Of a stretch of DNA of 64,000 bases, positions 34,197 through 42,088 are shown piece after piece. The translations under genes and the position numbers were made by a program. The stretch comes from an uncultured Oscillospiraceae bacterium (GTDB lineage: Bacteria > Bacillota > Clostridia > Oscillospirales > Acutalibacteraceae): contig UQWL01000005.1 of NCBI GenBank assembly GCA_900544715.1, positions 99,670 to 163,669 of the forward strand. The letters run 5' to 3'. The notes beneath the pieces are model-generated. The model saw only the letters and a list, made by a program, of their open reading frames with translations, was not told where the DNA came from and did not search any database. Positions within the stretch are counted from its first letter, which is position 1. Each line of letters starts with the position of its first letter.

Positions 34197-35660
34197 TTAT
34201 GCCTGCGTGTCAGCCTCCACAATTTTTTCCTCTTCCCGCTTCTCCGCCTTTTCGCGGCGTTCGGCAAGTTCTTTGAGTATCTTCTTCTGTTTTTCGCCCA
34301 CCAAGTCATAGAAGAACAGCGGGATGATGCCGATAATCCCCAACAAGCCGGGAATGATCGTAAACATTGCGAAAATCCCCTTCTGCGTGTGCATGCTTTG
34401 GGGAACGATGGCGTTTGTGCTCGAGGTTACATAGCCAATCGCAGTGAGCAAGGCGGTGCCCATAGAACGGGACATAGCGCCTGTAAATTTGCTGATAAAG
34501 GTTAAAATAGAGAAGCTCATTCCCTCGGAGCGCTTGCCCGTCTTCCACTCCATATAATCAACAGTGTCGCCGATCATCTCGGTGGGGATTACCATGCGCA
34601 CACCGTTGAAGAGCGCATTGAGCGAGCCTTGCAGCATCAACAGCGGCACCATCACGGCCATGCTCTTCATATTGTTGTAGCCCAAGATAAAGGTGATTGC
34701 CGGAAGAATCCCACAGATCACCGTCATGGTAATGACGATCTGCTTATTGTTAAAGCGCTTTTTCAGCGGGCCAATCATCAGATAAGCAGCAAAACCGATC
34801 ACTGTACCGGGGATGCCGATCACAATATTAATCGAAGCCGAGCCGAGCACATCGATAAAATAATAATTTTGGAAAATGCCGGAAATTCCGGTCAAGCCGT
34901 TGAGTACATTGTAGGCAATGAGGAGCATCAGGGGCTTATTCTGGAACAGATACTTGAAAGAATCCAATAAGCTTGGCTCTTCCAGGGACTGCGCCACACG
35001 CTCGCGTGTGCAAATCCCCGCCAAGCTGAACAGGCCCATGCCAACAAAAGAAACAATGATGCCGATCACAAAGAAAACCTTTTGCAGAGAAATATTCACA
35101 CTACCCGCATTGATCAGGTCAATCAGGATGGGCAGCACGATGCCGGGCAAGCCGCCAAGAATGGAGGCGGTAAAGCGTGCGCTGGAGATTGCACGGGTGC
35201 GGTCCGCTGGGTTGGGAGAAATCGCAGCCGACATGCCCCAAAACGGCACGTCGCAGATCGTATAGAGAAACTCCCATACAAAATAGGTAACCACCATGTA
35301 GGCAACCTTCGCACCCATGGAAGATTCCGCCATCAGCACCGGGCCTGCAAAGAGAAGCATTGTCACGACTGCCAGCGGGATCGGAATCACAAGCAAATAC
35401 GGCCGCAGCTTGCCAAAGCGTGTGCGCGTTTTATCGACGATCGAGCCCATGATCGGATCGTTGACCGCATCCCAAATACCTTCGATAAAAAGCATGGTCG
35501 CAACGATCGCCGGATCAATGCCGAAAACGTTTACAAAAAAATAAGTAAGATAGGACGCCATGAATGTATAGCTCATATTCTGGCCACCGCACGCGACGCC
35601 ATAAGCGAGGTTTTCCTTTACCCCCACATAGCGCCGGTTTGTGAGACTGCTTGCACTCAT
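34197..35660 (-). CDS. GPH-family (MelB-like) sugar:cation symporter
   Basis: 487 aa, 12 membrane segments, MFS fold. It starts with the family-typical ENLAYGVACGGQNMSYTFM and has GIWDAVNDPIMGSIVDKTRTRFGKLRPYL, the GPH hallmark in the loop after TM2, and a charged cytosolic C-terminus. GPH carriers import glycosides, pentosides or hexuronides with Na+ or H+. No glycosidase is in the same operon; the GH2 gene is 18 kb away. The ATG at 35660 follows GGAGGG by six bases. Confidence 0.93.
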   Translation of the reverse strand: MSASSLTNRRYVGVKENLAYGVACGGQNMSYTFMASYLTYFFVNVFGIDPAIVATMLFIEGIWDAVNDPIMGSIVDKTRTRFGKLRPYLLVIPIPLAVVTMLLFAGPVLMAESSMGAKVAYMVVTYFVWEFLYTICDVPFWGMSAAISPNPADRTRAISSARFTASILGGLPGIVLPILIDLINAGSVNISLQKVFFVIGIIVSFVGMGLFSLAGICTRERVAQSLEEPSLLDSFKYLFQNKPLMLLIAYNVLNGLTGISGIFQNYYFIDVLGSASINIVIGIPGTVIGFAAYLMIGPLKKRFNNKQIVITMTVICGILPAITFILGYNNMKSMAVMVPLLMLQGSLNALFNGVRMVIPTEMIGDTVDYMEWKTGKRSEGMSFSILTFISKFTGAMSRSMGTALLTAIGYVTSSTNAIVPQSMHTQKGIFAMFTIIPGLLGIIGIIPLFFYDLVGEKQKKILKELAERREKAEKREEEKIVEADTQA

Positions 35661-35894
35661 CAAATACCCTCCATCCCGCCGCTACAGGCGGCGTACGCTT
35701 CAAGATACCGTAGGCGAAACAAACGCCAGCCATCCCAGATCAGCGGCGTTTATTCCGATGCATTCCTGTCATTTTTAAAAAAACCTCTAAAAATCAAAGA
35801 AGCATCCGGTATTTATATATCCAAATTTATCACAAATCACAGCAAAAAGCAATTATAATTTCATAAGCTTTTTAAATTTATCGCAAGCCCCGGG

Positions 35895-35929
35895 CTGAAA
35901 AAGCGGGCAGTGGTCGCCCACGCCCGCTT
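35895..35929 (-). terminator. Intrinsic terminator of the hypothetical membrane gene
   Basis: Minus-strand stem AAGCGGGC/GCCCGCTT with a 13-nt loop, followed by a short TTTCAG. Moderate strength. The rest of the 35661-35962 interval is AT-rich and without a gene. Confidence 0.6.
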
Positions 35930-35962
35930 CTCATCCGATTGCTTTTTGAGAACACTGCCTGC

Positions 35963-36697
35963 TTACCGCTCGTATTTCTGGCCCATATAAAAGCCGCGGT
36001 TGGTATAATTCACCCTTTTCTCCGCCGCGGCGGCGCGCATCAACAGGATGCTCGGCAGCAGAACCGTCAGCCCGTCCACAAAGAGAACGATCTCCTGCAC
36101 GACTCCGCCTGCGCCCGACCGCACCGCTAAAACGATCTGGATGGCATGCACCACGAGATACACAACAGCCAGCACCGTCGTCACAACTGAAATCCGGAAA
36201 TATTTCGCCGCCCGCAGCACATCAGAGGAACGCAGCGCCACACAGATCAGCAGAGCAAACGTTAAGATGGAGAGAATCGACGGCACCAGCTCCTGCAACA
36301 TGGAGACCAACTCTCCGCCGGCCCGCTGTGCAGAAAGAAAATGGATCACGCTGATAAAAATCGCGCGGAGATACAGCACAATCTCCAGCGACAGGCTGCA
36401 AACCCACAGCCGCGCCGGAATCCGCGTGAACGGCTCGTTGCGCGTGTGAGAAAATGCATACAGGATCGCGCCGATTACAAAAATCTTGATTGCAATTTTC
36501 ACGCCAAATTCCAGATAGCTGAGCACTTGGAACGCCTGACCGCTCAGGACCACGCCCGCATACGGATCGGCTGCGCCGGGCACGCGCAGCAGGCAGTAAA
36601 GATAATAAAGGCCTCCCACCAGGGCGGCAATCATAACCACAGTCCCGGCAGGCCGGTTGGAGAGCGCTGTGTTGACGATCGTCCTGCGTTGATTCAT
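35963..36697 (-). CDS. Hypothetical integral membrane protein
   Basis: 244 aa with six hydrophobic segments and short loops; it begins MNQRRTIVNTALSNRPAG and ends with a basic/aromatic tail (NRGFYMGQKYER). No motif or family was recognised. The ATG follows TGAGGA. It is a single gene with its own consensus promoter and a terminator. It could be a regulator of envelope processes or a channel-like protein, but nothing in the sequence decides this. Confidence 0.75.
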   Translation of the reverse strand: MNQRRTIVNTALSNRPAGTVVMIAALVGGLYYLYCLLRVPGAADPYAGVVLSGQAFQVLSYLEFGVKIAIKIFVIGAILYAFSHTRNEPFTRIPARLWVCSLSLEIVLYLRAIFISVIHFLSAQRAGGELVSMLQELVPSILSILTFALLICVALRSSDVLRAAKYFRISVVTTVLAVVYLVVHAIQIVLAVRSGAGGVVQEIVLFVDGLTVLLPSILLMRAAAAEKRVNYTNRGFYMGQKYER

Positions 36698-36733
36698 AGT
36701 ATCGTCCTCATCTCATCATTTTTTGATGGTTTG

Positions 36734-36762
36734 ATTATAGTCTATTTTGATAGAATATTCAA
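36734..36762 (-). promoter_or_regulatory. Promoter of the hypothetical membrane gene
   Basis: TTGAAT (36757-36762), 17-bp spacer, TATAAT (36734-36739) on the minus strand. Confidence 0.8.
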
Positions 36763-36854
36763 GCTTTCTGCTATTTTCCCCGTAATTCTGCATAAGAAAG
36801 CAGAAGGCGAATGAATAAATGGGATAGCAGCCCAATAACGGGGGCAAAAATTGC

Positions 36855-36883
36855 TTGCAAGAAGCGCCGCGGCAAGGTATAGT
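36855..36883 (+). promoter_or_regulatory. Promoter of the AI-2E-family transporter gene
   Basis: TTGCAA (36855-36860), 17-bp spacer, TATAGT (36878-36883). It leaves a leader of about 190 nt before the start codon, in which I recognise no riboswitch. Confidence 0.65.
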
Positions 36884-37082
36884 GAAAGGAAACAACCTCG
36901 ATATCAAAAGGGCGGCGCGCAAAGTTTCAAAGATTGCTCTTTCAAACTGGCCTTTTATGCTTTTCAGCATGAAACACGGTGCGAAAACAAGTTTCACACA
37001 TTGAAATTCTAACTGCGCCAAAACCGTGCAATTTCCCGGCTGGGAATCCCCTGCTGGGGATAAAGAAAGGAAGATCGCAAGC

Positions 37083-38312
37083 ATGGAGCTTGACCGGAAA
37101 AACATGAAAAAGATTCTATTGATGATCGCCTTCGGCGTCGTCTTGTTTTTAGGGCTGCAAAATATTTCCGCGGTGGTGGGTGTTTGCCGCGCCGCACTGG
37201 GCCTTTTGATGCCGCTCATCATCGGATTTTGCGCCGCTTTTATCCTCAACGTTTTGCTCAAGGTGATTGAGGAGCGGCTGTTCGCGCCGCTCAACCGCAA
37301 AAATTTTCGCCTGTGGAGCCGGATACGCCGCATTGTAAGCATTGTACTCACCTTCGGCATCATCATCGGCCTCGTATTCATCCTGATTTTTATGATCGTG
37401 CCAGAGCTCAAGCGTGCCTTCAGTCTGTTGGTTGAAAACATGCCGCAGTATTCCGTGCAGGTGAAGGATTGGATCACCAAGGCCGCCGCCTTCCTCAAGG
37501 TGGACGCCTCTACCCTCACCAACCTGGAAATTGACTGGGAGAAAATCAGCGATGCCGTGGTGGATTACCTCAAGCGCGATTCCGGCAAGCTGGTCAACAC
37601 TACAGTCGGCATCACCACTTCTATTTTCAGCGCAATTTTCAACTTTATTCTCGGAATCGTTTTCTCCGTCTATATCCTGATGCAAAAAGAAAAGCTGGGC
37701 AGCCAGGCAACGCGCATGCTCTATGCCTTCCTGCCGCAAAAGTGGGCGGAAAAGGCCCTGCACATCGCCTCGCTTTCCAATAAACTGTTTTCCCGCTTTG
37801 TAACCGGGCAGTGCATGGAATCCGTAATTATCGGCATTCTCTGCTTCATCGGCATGGTGATCTTCCGCATGCCCTATGCGCCGATGATTTCCGTGCTCGT
37901 CGGCTTCACCGCCCTGATCCCGATTTTCGGCGCTTTTATCGGCACGGCGATCGGCGCGTTCCTCATTTTGATGGATTCCCCCATGCAGGCGGTCTGGTTT
38001 GTCATCTTCATTATCATCCTCCAACAGGTGGAAGGCGACCTGATCTATCCACGGGTGGTGGGCAGCTCCGTCGGCCTGCCGAGCCTATGGGTGCTCCTCG
38101 CCGTGACAATCGGCGGCAGCGTTTGGGGCGTGCTGGGGATGCTCGTGAGCGTGCCGGTCTGCTCGGTGCTCTATTGCCTGCTGCGCGAGATCGTGGGCAC
38201 GCGGCTCACACAGCGCGGGCTGGCGGAGGTTGCGGCACAGCCGGAGCAAGCGCCTGCCCCACCAAAACCAAAGCGGGAGAAAAAGGCCAAACCGGTGTGG
38301 AAGAAAAAATAA
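37083..38312 (+). CDS. AI-2E family transporter
   Basis: 409 aa with about eight membrane segments in the typical arrangement: two N-terminal helices, a soluble middle part (about 100-190), then a cluster including FVTGQCMESVIIGILCFIGM, PYAPMISVLVGFTALIPIFGAFIG and VVGSSVGLPSLWVLLAVTIGG, the family signature region. The C-terminus is Pro/Lys-rich and cytosolic. The family includes TqsA and Na+/H+ antiporters, so export of AI-2 should not be assumed. The ATG at 37083 follows AAAGGAAG. Confidence 0.93.
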   Translation: MELDRKNMKKILLMIAFGVVLFLGLQNISAVVGVCRAALGLLMPLIIGFCAAFILNVLLKVIEERLFAPLNRKNFRLWSRIRRIVSIVLTFGIIIGLVFILIFMIVPELKRAFSLLVENMPQYSVQVKDWITKAAAFLKVDASTLTNLEIDWEKISDAVVDYLKRDSGKLVNTTVGITTSIFSAIFNFILGIVFSVYILMQKEKLGSQATRMLYAFLPQKWAEKALHIASLSNKLFSRFVTGQCMESVIIGILCFIGMVIFRMPYAPMISVLVGFTALIPIFGAFIGTAIGAFLILMDSPMQAVWFVIFIIILQQVEGDLIYPRVVGSSVGLPSLWVLLAVTIGGSVWGVLGMLVSVPVCSVLYCLLREIVGTRLTQRGLAEVAAQPEQAPAPPKPKREKKAKPVWKKK

Positions 38313-38380
38313 ACCGTTCAGCAAAAATATACGAAACCGGCGCCGCGGCTCCTCACAAAAGAGCCGCAGCGCCGTCACAG

Positions 38381-38412
38381 AGCCGAGGGTTCATCCCCCC
38401 GGCTTTTTCTTT
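38381..38412 (+). terminator. Intrinsic terminator of the AI-2E-family gene
   Basis: AGCCG-AGGG / CCC-CGGCT stem followed by TTTTTCTTT. A second stem without U-run (GGCGCCGCGGCTC/GAGCCGCAGCGCC) lies just upstream. Confidence 0.75.
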
Positions 38413-38466
38413 GGCTTTGGTTTTGATTGAGAGAACGGCGTCAGCCATATCCACAAGATCTCGTTA

Positions 38467-38697
38467 TCACTCTTGTTTGGAGGAACGGGTAGAGCCGCTC
38501 TGCCTATCAAAAGGTTTTTCCGAACCCTCTGGGTGCGCGCGCTCTTCCAGCGCTGTTTCCACCGCCGCCACTACAAACGCATGGAAGGAAACGCCCAACC
38601 GTGCAGTGGCCCGCTCGATCTGCCCGGTCAGTTCAATTGAGAAAGAGATGGTCCGAGCAACCATGGGAGGAGGCTCTGGGCGTTGAAAATCCGTCAT
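38467..38697 (-). CDS. Small ribbon-helix-helix (Arc/CopG-like) protein
   Basis: 76 aa. A short beta strand VARTISFSIEL is followed by two helices, TGQIERATARLG and SFHAFVVAAVETALEERA, the shape of a ribbon-helix-helix DNA-binding protein. The tail is polar and charged. No toxin gene was recognised next to it. The upstream neighbour is the broken DUF6809-like gene. Confidence 0.65.
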   Translation of the reverse strand: MTDFQRPEPPPMVARTISFSIELTGQIERATARLGVSFHAFVVAAVETALEERAHPEGSEKPFDRQSGSTRSSKQE

Positions 38698-38729
38698 TTA
38701 CACCCCTTCTTGTTCACATCACCCGGCAA

Positions 38730-39117
38730 TCAGGGCAGAAAAATGAAAACAGCTCGCCTTGCCTTGCCATTTCTCAGCAAAATACAGTATAATAGATGAA
38801 ATATCAGCATCGGCACGCCAGTTTGTTTTTTCGCACGCAGATTTTCGCTTTGACCCGTGAGGGTTTTCAGCATCATCTGCGCGCCCGTACAAAAGCCGTT
38901 GATGTAGGATTCCTCCACTTCTAGGTGGTCAAGCTTCCCATAAAGGAGATATATTCTCGAAACAGCGCTTTCCCCTGCGCTCCAAACACTGCTCCAGCTT
39001 GCCCGCACAGCGTTCCAGGTCGCCTGCGCGTTTCGCATACAAAGATTTGGGCACAATTTCCTTATCCGCAGGGCAAAGGTTGCCGCAAGAAAGGCTGCTG
39101 AGGATCGTTTGCATCAT
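38730..39117 (-). pseudogene. DUF6809-like gene broken by two frameshifts
   Basis: The ATG at 39117 follows AAGGAGG and opens ILSSLSCGNLCPADKEI, LYAKRAGDLERCAGKLEQCL. The expected continuation AQGKALFREYISFMG is in a second frame, and GKLDHLEVEESYINGF plus CTGAQMMLKTLTGQ in a third. Read together they give one small helical protein with the family's (E)ExxYIxGFxxGAxxMLE-like end. Two single-base changes (near 38972 and 38936) would restore it. It may be a real decayed gene or contain sequence errors. Its promoter and operators look intact. Confidence 0.65.
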
Positions 39118-39150
39118 AAAGATTCCTCCTTAAAAGCGAGCATTTATAGT

Positions 39151-39162
39151 GACGAATCCGTC
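39151..39162. promoter_or_regulatory. Operator site 1 (GACG-AATC-CGTC)
   Basis: An imperfect palindrome of the same type as site 2, 35 bp away centre to centre, placed near the start point of the minus-strand transcript. Confidence 0.6.
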
Positions 39163-39175
39163 GTTCTTTGTCCTC

Positions 39176-39204
39176 ATCATACCACGACGAGTTCGTCATG
39201 TCAA
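39176..39204 (-). promoter_or_regulatory. Consensus promoter of the DUF6809-like gene
   Basis: TTGACA (39199-39204), 17-bp spacer, TATGAT (39176-39181) on the minus strand. Operator site 2 fills most of the spacer. Confidence 0.8.
39186..39197. promoter_or_regulatory. Operator site 2 (perfect palindrome GACGA-GT-TCGTC)
   Basis: It sits within the spacer of the minus-strand promoter and about 40 bp before the XRE start codon. The neighbouring XRE protein is the obvious candidate to bind it (inference). Confidence 0.65.
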
Positions 39205-39233
39205 TAGCAAATTAAGTGATTGGAGAAGTAAAT

Positions 39234-39449
39234 ATGGATTTTTCAAAACGCTTGCAATCGATTCGGAAAGAAAAGGGGATGACACAAGTCATGGTAGCCC
39301 AAAAGATTCATATAACCGAACGGCAATATCAACGATATGAAGCGGGAGAAAATGAACCCACCCTCTCCGTCCTCCTCCGGCTCGCGGATTTCTTCGATGT
39401 TTCGCTCGACTACCTTGCCGGGCGCAGCGATGTGCCGGAGCGGCGGTAA
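39234..39449 (+). CDS. XRE-family transcriptional regulator
   Basis: 71 aa, essentially one Cro/CI-type helix-turn-helix: MDFSKRLQSIRKEKGMTQVM, then VAQKIHITERQYQRYEAG and LSVLLRLADFFDVSLDYLAGR. It is divergent from the DUF6809-like gene across two palindromic operators and probably represses one or both transcripts. The ATG at 39234 follows GGAGAAG. Confidence 0.93.
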   Translation: MDFSKRLQSIRKEKGMTQVMVAQKIHITERQYQRYEAGENEPTLSVLLRLADFFDVSLDYLAGRSDVPERR

Positions 39450-39487
39450 ATCAATAAATCACTTTATTTCTCCGAAGGAGCCCTGTT

Positions 39488-40198
39488 ATGCAAAAATTAC
39501 TCGGCCAGATGCGATGTGCCGCCGACCGCTATCATATGATAGAAGAAGGCGACCGCATCGCCATCGGCGTTTCCGGCGGGAAGGACAGCGTCGCCCTGCT
39601 CGCGGGCATGAGCGCTTTGCGCCGCTTTTACCCGGCCCGGTTCGATCTCGTGGCCGTCACGCTCGACCCCTGCTTCAGCGGGGTGGAAACAGACTATTCC
39701 CCCATCGAGCAGTTGTGCGGCGAGCTGGAAATCCCCTACCGGCTGCGGCGCACGGAGCTCGGCAAAATCATCTTTGAAACGCGCAAAGAAAAAAATCCGT
39801 GCAGCCTGTGCGCCCGGATGCGGCGCGGCATGCTGCATGATGAAGCGAAGGCCGCTGGATGCAACAAAATTGCCCTCGGCCACCACATGGACGACGCGGC
39901 GGAAACGCTGATGATGAACCTGCTTGGCGGCGGGGTGATCGAATGTTTTTCCCCCGTCTCCTACCTTTCGCGCAAGGAGCTGACGATGATCCGCCCGCTG
40001 ATTTTCACCAGGGAGCGGGAGATCGCTTCCCTCGTGGAGCGCACACAGCTTCCGGTGGTCAAAAGCCGCTGCCCGGTAGATGGCGCAACGCACCGGCAGC
40101 GTATCAAGGCATTGCTCGATACCTTAGAGCCGGACTATGCGCCGCTGCGGGAAAAGCTGATCGGCGCTTTGCAGCGCGGCGGGATCAGCAAATGGTAA
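39488..40198 (+). CDS. TtcA-like PP-loop ATPase (tRNA thiolation family)
   Basis: 236 aa. The PP-loop is IGVSGGKDSVAL; a CSLC pair follows the ATP-binding half (KNPCSLCARMRRGML), and the ALGHHMDDAAETLMMNLLGGG block is typical of TtcA/TilS/CTU1-type enzymes. TtcA proteins use a 4Fe-4S cluster bound by CxxC plus a third Cys, here perhaps KSRCPVDG. It probably thiolates a tRNA base (2-thiocytidine-32 in the reference enzyme); the exact base is uncertain. It starts 38 nt after the XRE gene. Confidence 0.9.
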   Translation: MQKLLGQMRCAADRYHMIEEGDRIAIGVSGGKDSVALLAGMSALRRFYPARFDLVAVTLDPCFSGVETDYSPIEQLCGELEIPYRLRRTELGKIIFETRKEKNPCSLCARMRRGMLHDEAKAAGCNKIALGHHMDDAAETLMMNLLGGGVIECFSPVSYLSRKELTMIRPLIFTREREIASLVERTQLPVVKSRCPVDGATHRQRIKALLDTLEPDYAPLREKLIGALQRGGISKW

Positions 40199-40265
40199 CG
40201 CCGCCCTTCTTTCGTCGCAAACCGTCCATTTTCAGCAAATAATGATTTGCCTTGCAGAAATCCGG

Positions 40266-40294
40266 TTGAATTTCTGTTCAGTGCATGTTATGAT
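40266..40294 (+). promoter_or_regulatory. Promoter of the zinc-ribbon membrane protein gene
   Basis: TTGAAT (40266-40271), 17-bp spacer, TATGAT (40289-40294). Confidence 0.75.
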
Positions 40295-40354
40295 ACAGGC
40301 GAAGAGATTTGTTTTTATATCATTCAGATATTGAAAAATAAAAGGAGCGTTTTT

Positions 40355-40828
40355 ATGTATTGCAGAAATTGTGGGGCTCCGCTGGCGGACAATGCCGTTG
40401 TTTGTGCGCGATGCGGTGCTACCGTTACCCCGCCTGCACCGCCCCCTGGCGCACAGCAGCCCTATCAAAACCAGCAGCCTCCCTACCAAAACCCGTATTA
40501 CCAAAACGCCTATGGCCAGCAGCCCTATCAGCCGCCCTATCAACAGCAGGAGGACCGCCCCAGCGCAGGCTTTAACGCGCTCGCGTTTTTCTTTCCCATC
40601 GTCGGCCTGATCCTCTACCTTGTTTGGAAGAATCAAAAACCGCGCTGTGCGCACGCCATTGGGAAATGGGCGCTGATTGGTTTTGTTGCCAATATTGTGC
40701 TCACGATTATCGGGATCGTACTTTCCGTTTTGTTTTACAGCGTGGCCGCGCCCTCCTACTATGATTTCGGGAGCTACAATGATATTGTCTACGGCATGTC
40801 GATGGCAATCCATATGCTGGCGCATTGA
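40355..40828 (+). CDS. Zinc-ribbon membrane protein with Pro/Gln/Tyr-rich linker
   Basis: 157 aa. An N-terminal zinc ribbon (MYCRNCGAPLADNAVVCARCGA) is followed by a low-complexity linker rich in P, Q, Y and N (about 30-70) and two membrane helices (FNALAFFFPIVGLILYLVW and WALIGFVANIVLTIIGIVL). This layout is common in Bacillota and of unknown function. The ATG at 40355 follows AAAGGAG. It has its own promoter and terminator. Confidence 0.88.
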   Translation: MYCRNCGAPLADNAVVCARCGATVTPPAPPPGAQQPYQNQQPPYQNPYYQNAYGQQPYQPPYQQQEDRPSAGFNALAFFFPIVGLILYLVWKNQKPRCAHAIGKWALIGFVANIVLTIIGIVLSVLFYSVAAPSYYDFGSYNDIVYGMSMAIHMLAH

Positions 40829-40858
40829 TTGCCTTGTGAAAGGCAATCGTAAATATTG

Positions 40859-40907
40859 AAAAGAACCTGCTGCAAACTGTTTCGCATTTTGCAGCAGGTT
40901 CTTTTTG
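40859..40907 (+). terminator. Intrinsic terminator of the zinc-ribbon membrane protein gene
   Basis: An 18-bp stem AAAAGAACCTGCTGCAAA (40859-40876) with TTTGCAGCAGGTTCTTTT (40888-40905), ending in a T-run. A smaller perfect hairpin GATTGCCTT/AAGGCAATC lies directly after the stop codon (40827-40848). Confidence 0.92.
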
Positions 40908-40970
40908 AGGGATTTTTGCACAAATACAATAGAAGTTCCTTGTGTGAAATGATGAATTTTAATTTATGTG

Positions 40971-40999
40971 TTGTAATCCATTTGTTTTTATACTACAAT
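40971..40999 (+). promoter_or_regulatory. Promoter of the third phosphoesterase gene
   Basis: TTGTAA (40971-40976), 17-bp spacer, TACAAT (40994-40999), 36 bp before the start codon. Confidence 0.65.
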
Positions 41000-41034
41000 T
41001 TGTACACATTTATCAAAAAATCGGAGGGTATTTT

Positions 41035-41976
41035 ATGTTAGGTTTGTTGGGTTTGCTGCGAAGAGCAGTGGCAGCATTTATGGTGCTGTTTATCTTTTCC
41101 CCTTGCGGCGTTACCGTAAACAAAATGACGGTGCAAAATCCGGATGAAATCCGCTTGAATGTGAGCATTATTTCAGACGGGCATATGGAGGGGAATAACG
41201 CAGCCCGCTTCAAAGGCCATGGCCAAGCGATGCTGGATTTCTCCAATGCGGAAACGCCGGTTGATGCGTTAGTCATGGTGGGCGACAACACCATGAACGC
41301 GCAGGAGGTGGAATACATGCTCCTCTATGGCTTAATGTGCAAATATCTCACGGTGGAAAACGTGCTGATTGCCCCCGGCAACCATGAGTTGTGTAAAACA
41401 GATGCATATGAAAAATACTATAAGCGTTTTATGGATTATAACAACGCCTTTTTTGGCTATGAACATGAGCACGCCTATTTTAGCCAGGAGATCAACGGCT
41501 ATAAACTGATTATCATGGCCACGGAGGCGGACAGCAAGATACAAGCCTATCATTCAGAGGAGCAGCTAAGGTGGCTTGAGAACGAACTGGCCGATGCGGC
41601 GGCAAGCGGCAAGCCCGCATTTGTATTCAATCATTTCCAACTGAAGGACAAATTTGTATCCCACTGGCCGGGCTCCGATGTTGGCCCGCAGGGGGAGCAG
41701 TTGGATTCCATCCTGAAAAATTGCGGCACCAAAGTGTTCTATTTCTCCGGCCACCTGCATATGGGGGTTTATGAAAACGGGAACGGCCTGGCACAGGAAG
41801 GGAATGTTACCTACGTCAATGTTCCTGGGTTTGGCGAAGAATGTCTGTATGGCGACGTTGTTGACCGCGGCATGGGCTGGCAGATGGAGGTTTACGACAG
41901 CAAGGTCGTGCTCCGTCTGCGCAACTTCTCCGACAGCAAATGGGTAGAGGGGTATGAATATACCTATGCACTGTAA
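41035..41976 (+). CDS. Exported metallophosphoesterase
   Basis: 313 aa. The N-terminus has one hydrophobic segment (LLRRAVAAFMVLFIFSP) that acts as signal peptide or anchor. Phosphoesterase motifs are SIISDGHME, VMVGDNTM, APGNHEL, VFNHFQL and FSGHLHMG. The second motif lacks the extra Asp of the GDxxD type, as in several related secreted enzymes. The ATG at 41035 follows GGAGGG by seven bases. It is the third exported phosphoesterase in the window and differs clearly from the other two. Its substrate is unknown. Confidence 0.9.
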   Translation: MLGLLGLLRRAVAAFMVLFIFSPCGVTVNKMTVQNPDEIRLNVSIISDGHMEGNNAARFKGHGQAMLDFSNAETPVDALVMVGDNTMNAQEVEYMLLYGLMCKYLTVENVLIAPGNHELCKTDAYEKYYKRFMDYNNAFFGYEHEHAYFSQEINGYKLIIMATEADSKIQAYHSEEQLRWLENELADAAASGKPAFVFNHFQLKDKFVSHWPGSDVGPQGEQLDSILKNCGTKVFYFSGHLHMGVYENGNGLAQEGNVTYVNVPGFGEECLYGDVVDRGMGWQMEVYDSKVVLRLRNFSDSKWVEGYEYTYAL

Positions 41977-42042
41977 AGGCGAGGGAACGGCGCGCCGCCT
42001 GATGCACGGCAATGAAATCTGAACTTCCGGTCTATCAAAGAC

Positions 42043-42070
42043 CCCCGCACGGAAAATCCCGTGCGGGGGC
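42043..42070. terminator. Bidirectional terminator between the phosphoesterase gene and cysK
   Basis: An 11-bp perfect stem CCCCCGCACGG/CCGTGCGGGGG with a 6-nt loop. CCCTTTTGCC follows on the plus strand and TCTTTGATAG on the minus strand. Confidence 0.9.
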
Positions 42071-42088
42071 CCTTTTGCCCGATCCAAT

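Noticed and set aside
37083..38312. Specific role in autoinducer-2 export
   Set aside because: The family name is historical; members include Na+/H+ antiporters, and nothing here points to quorum signalling.
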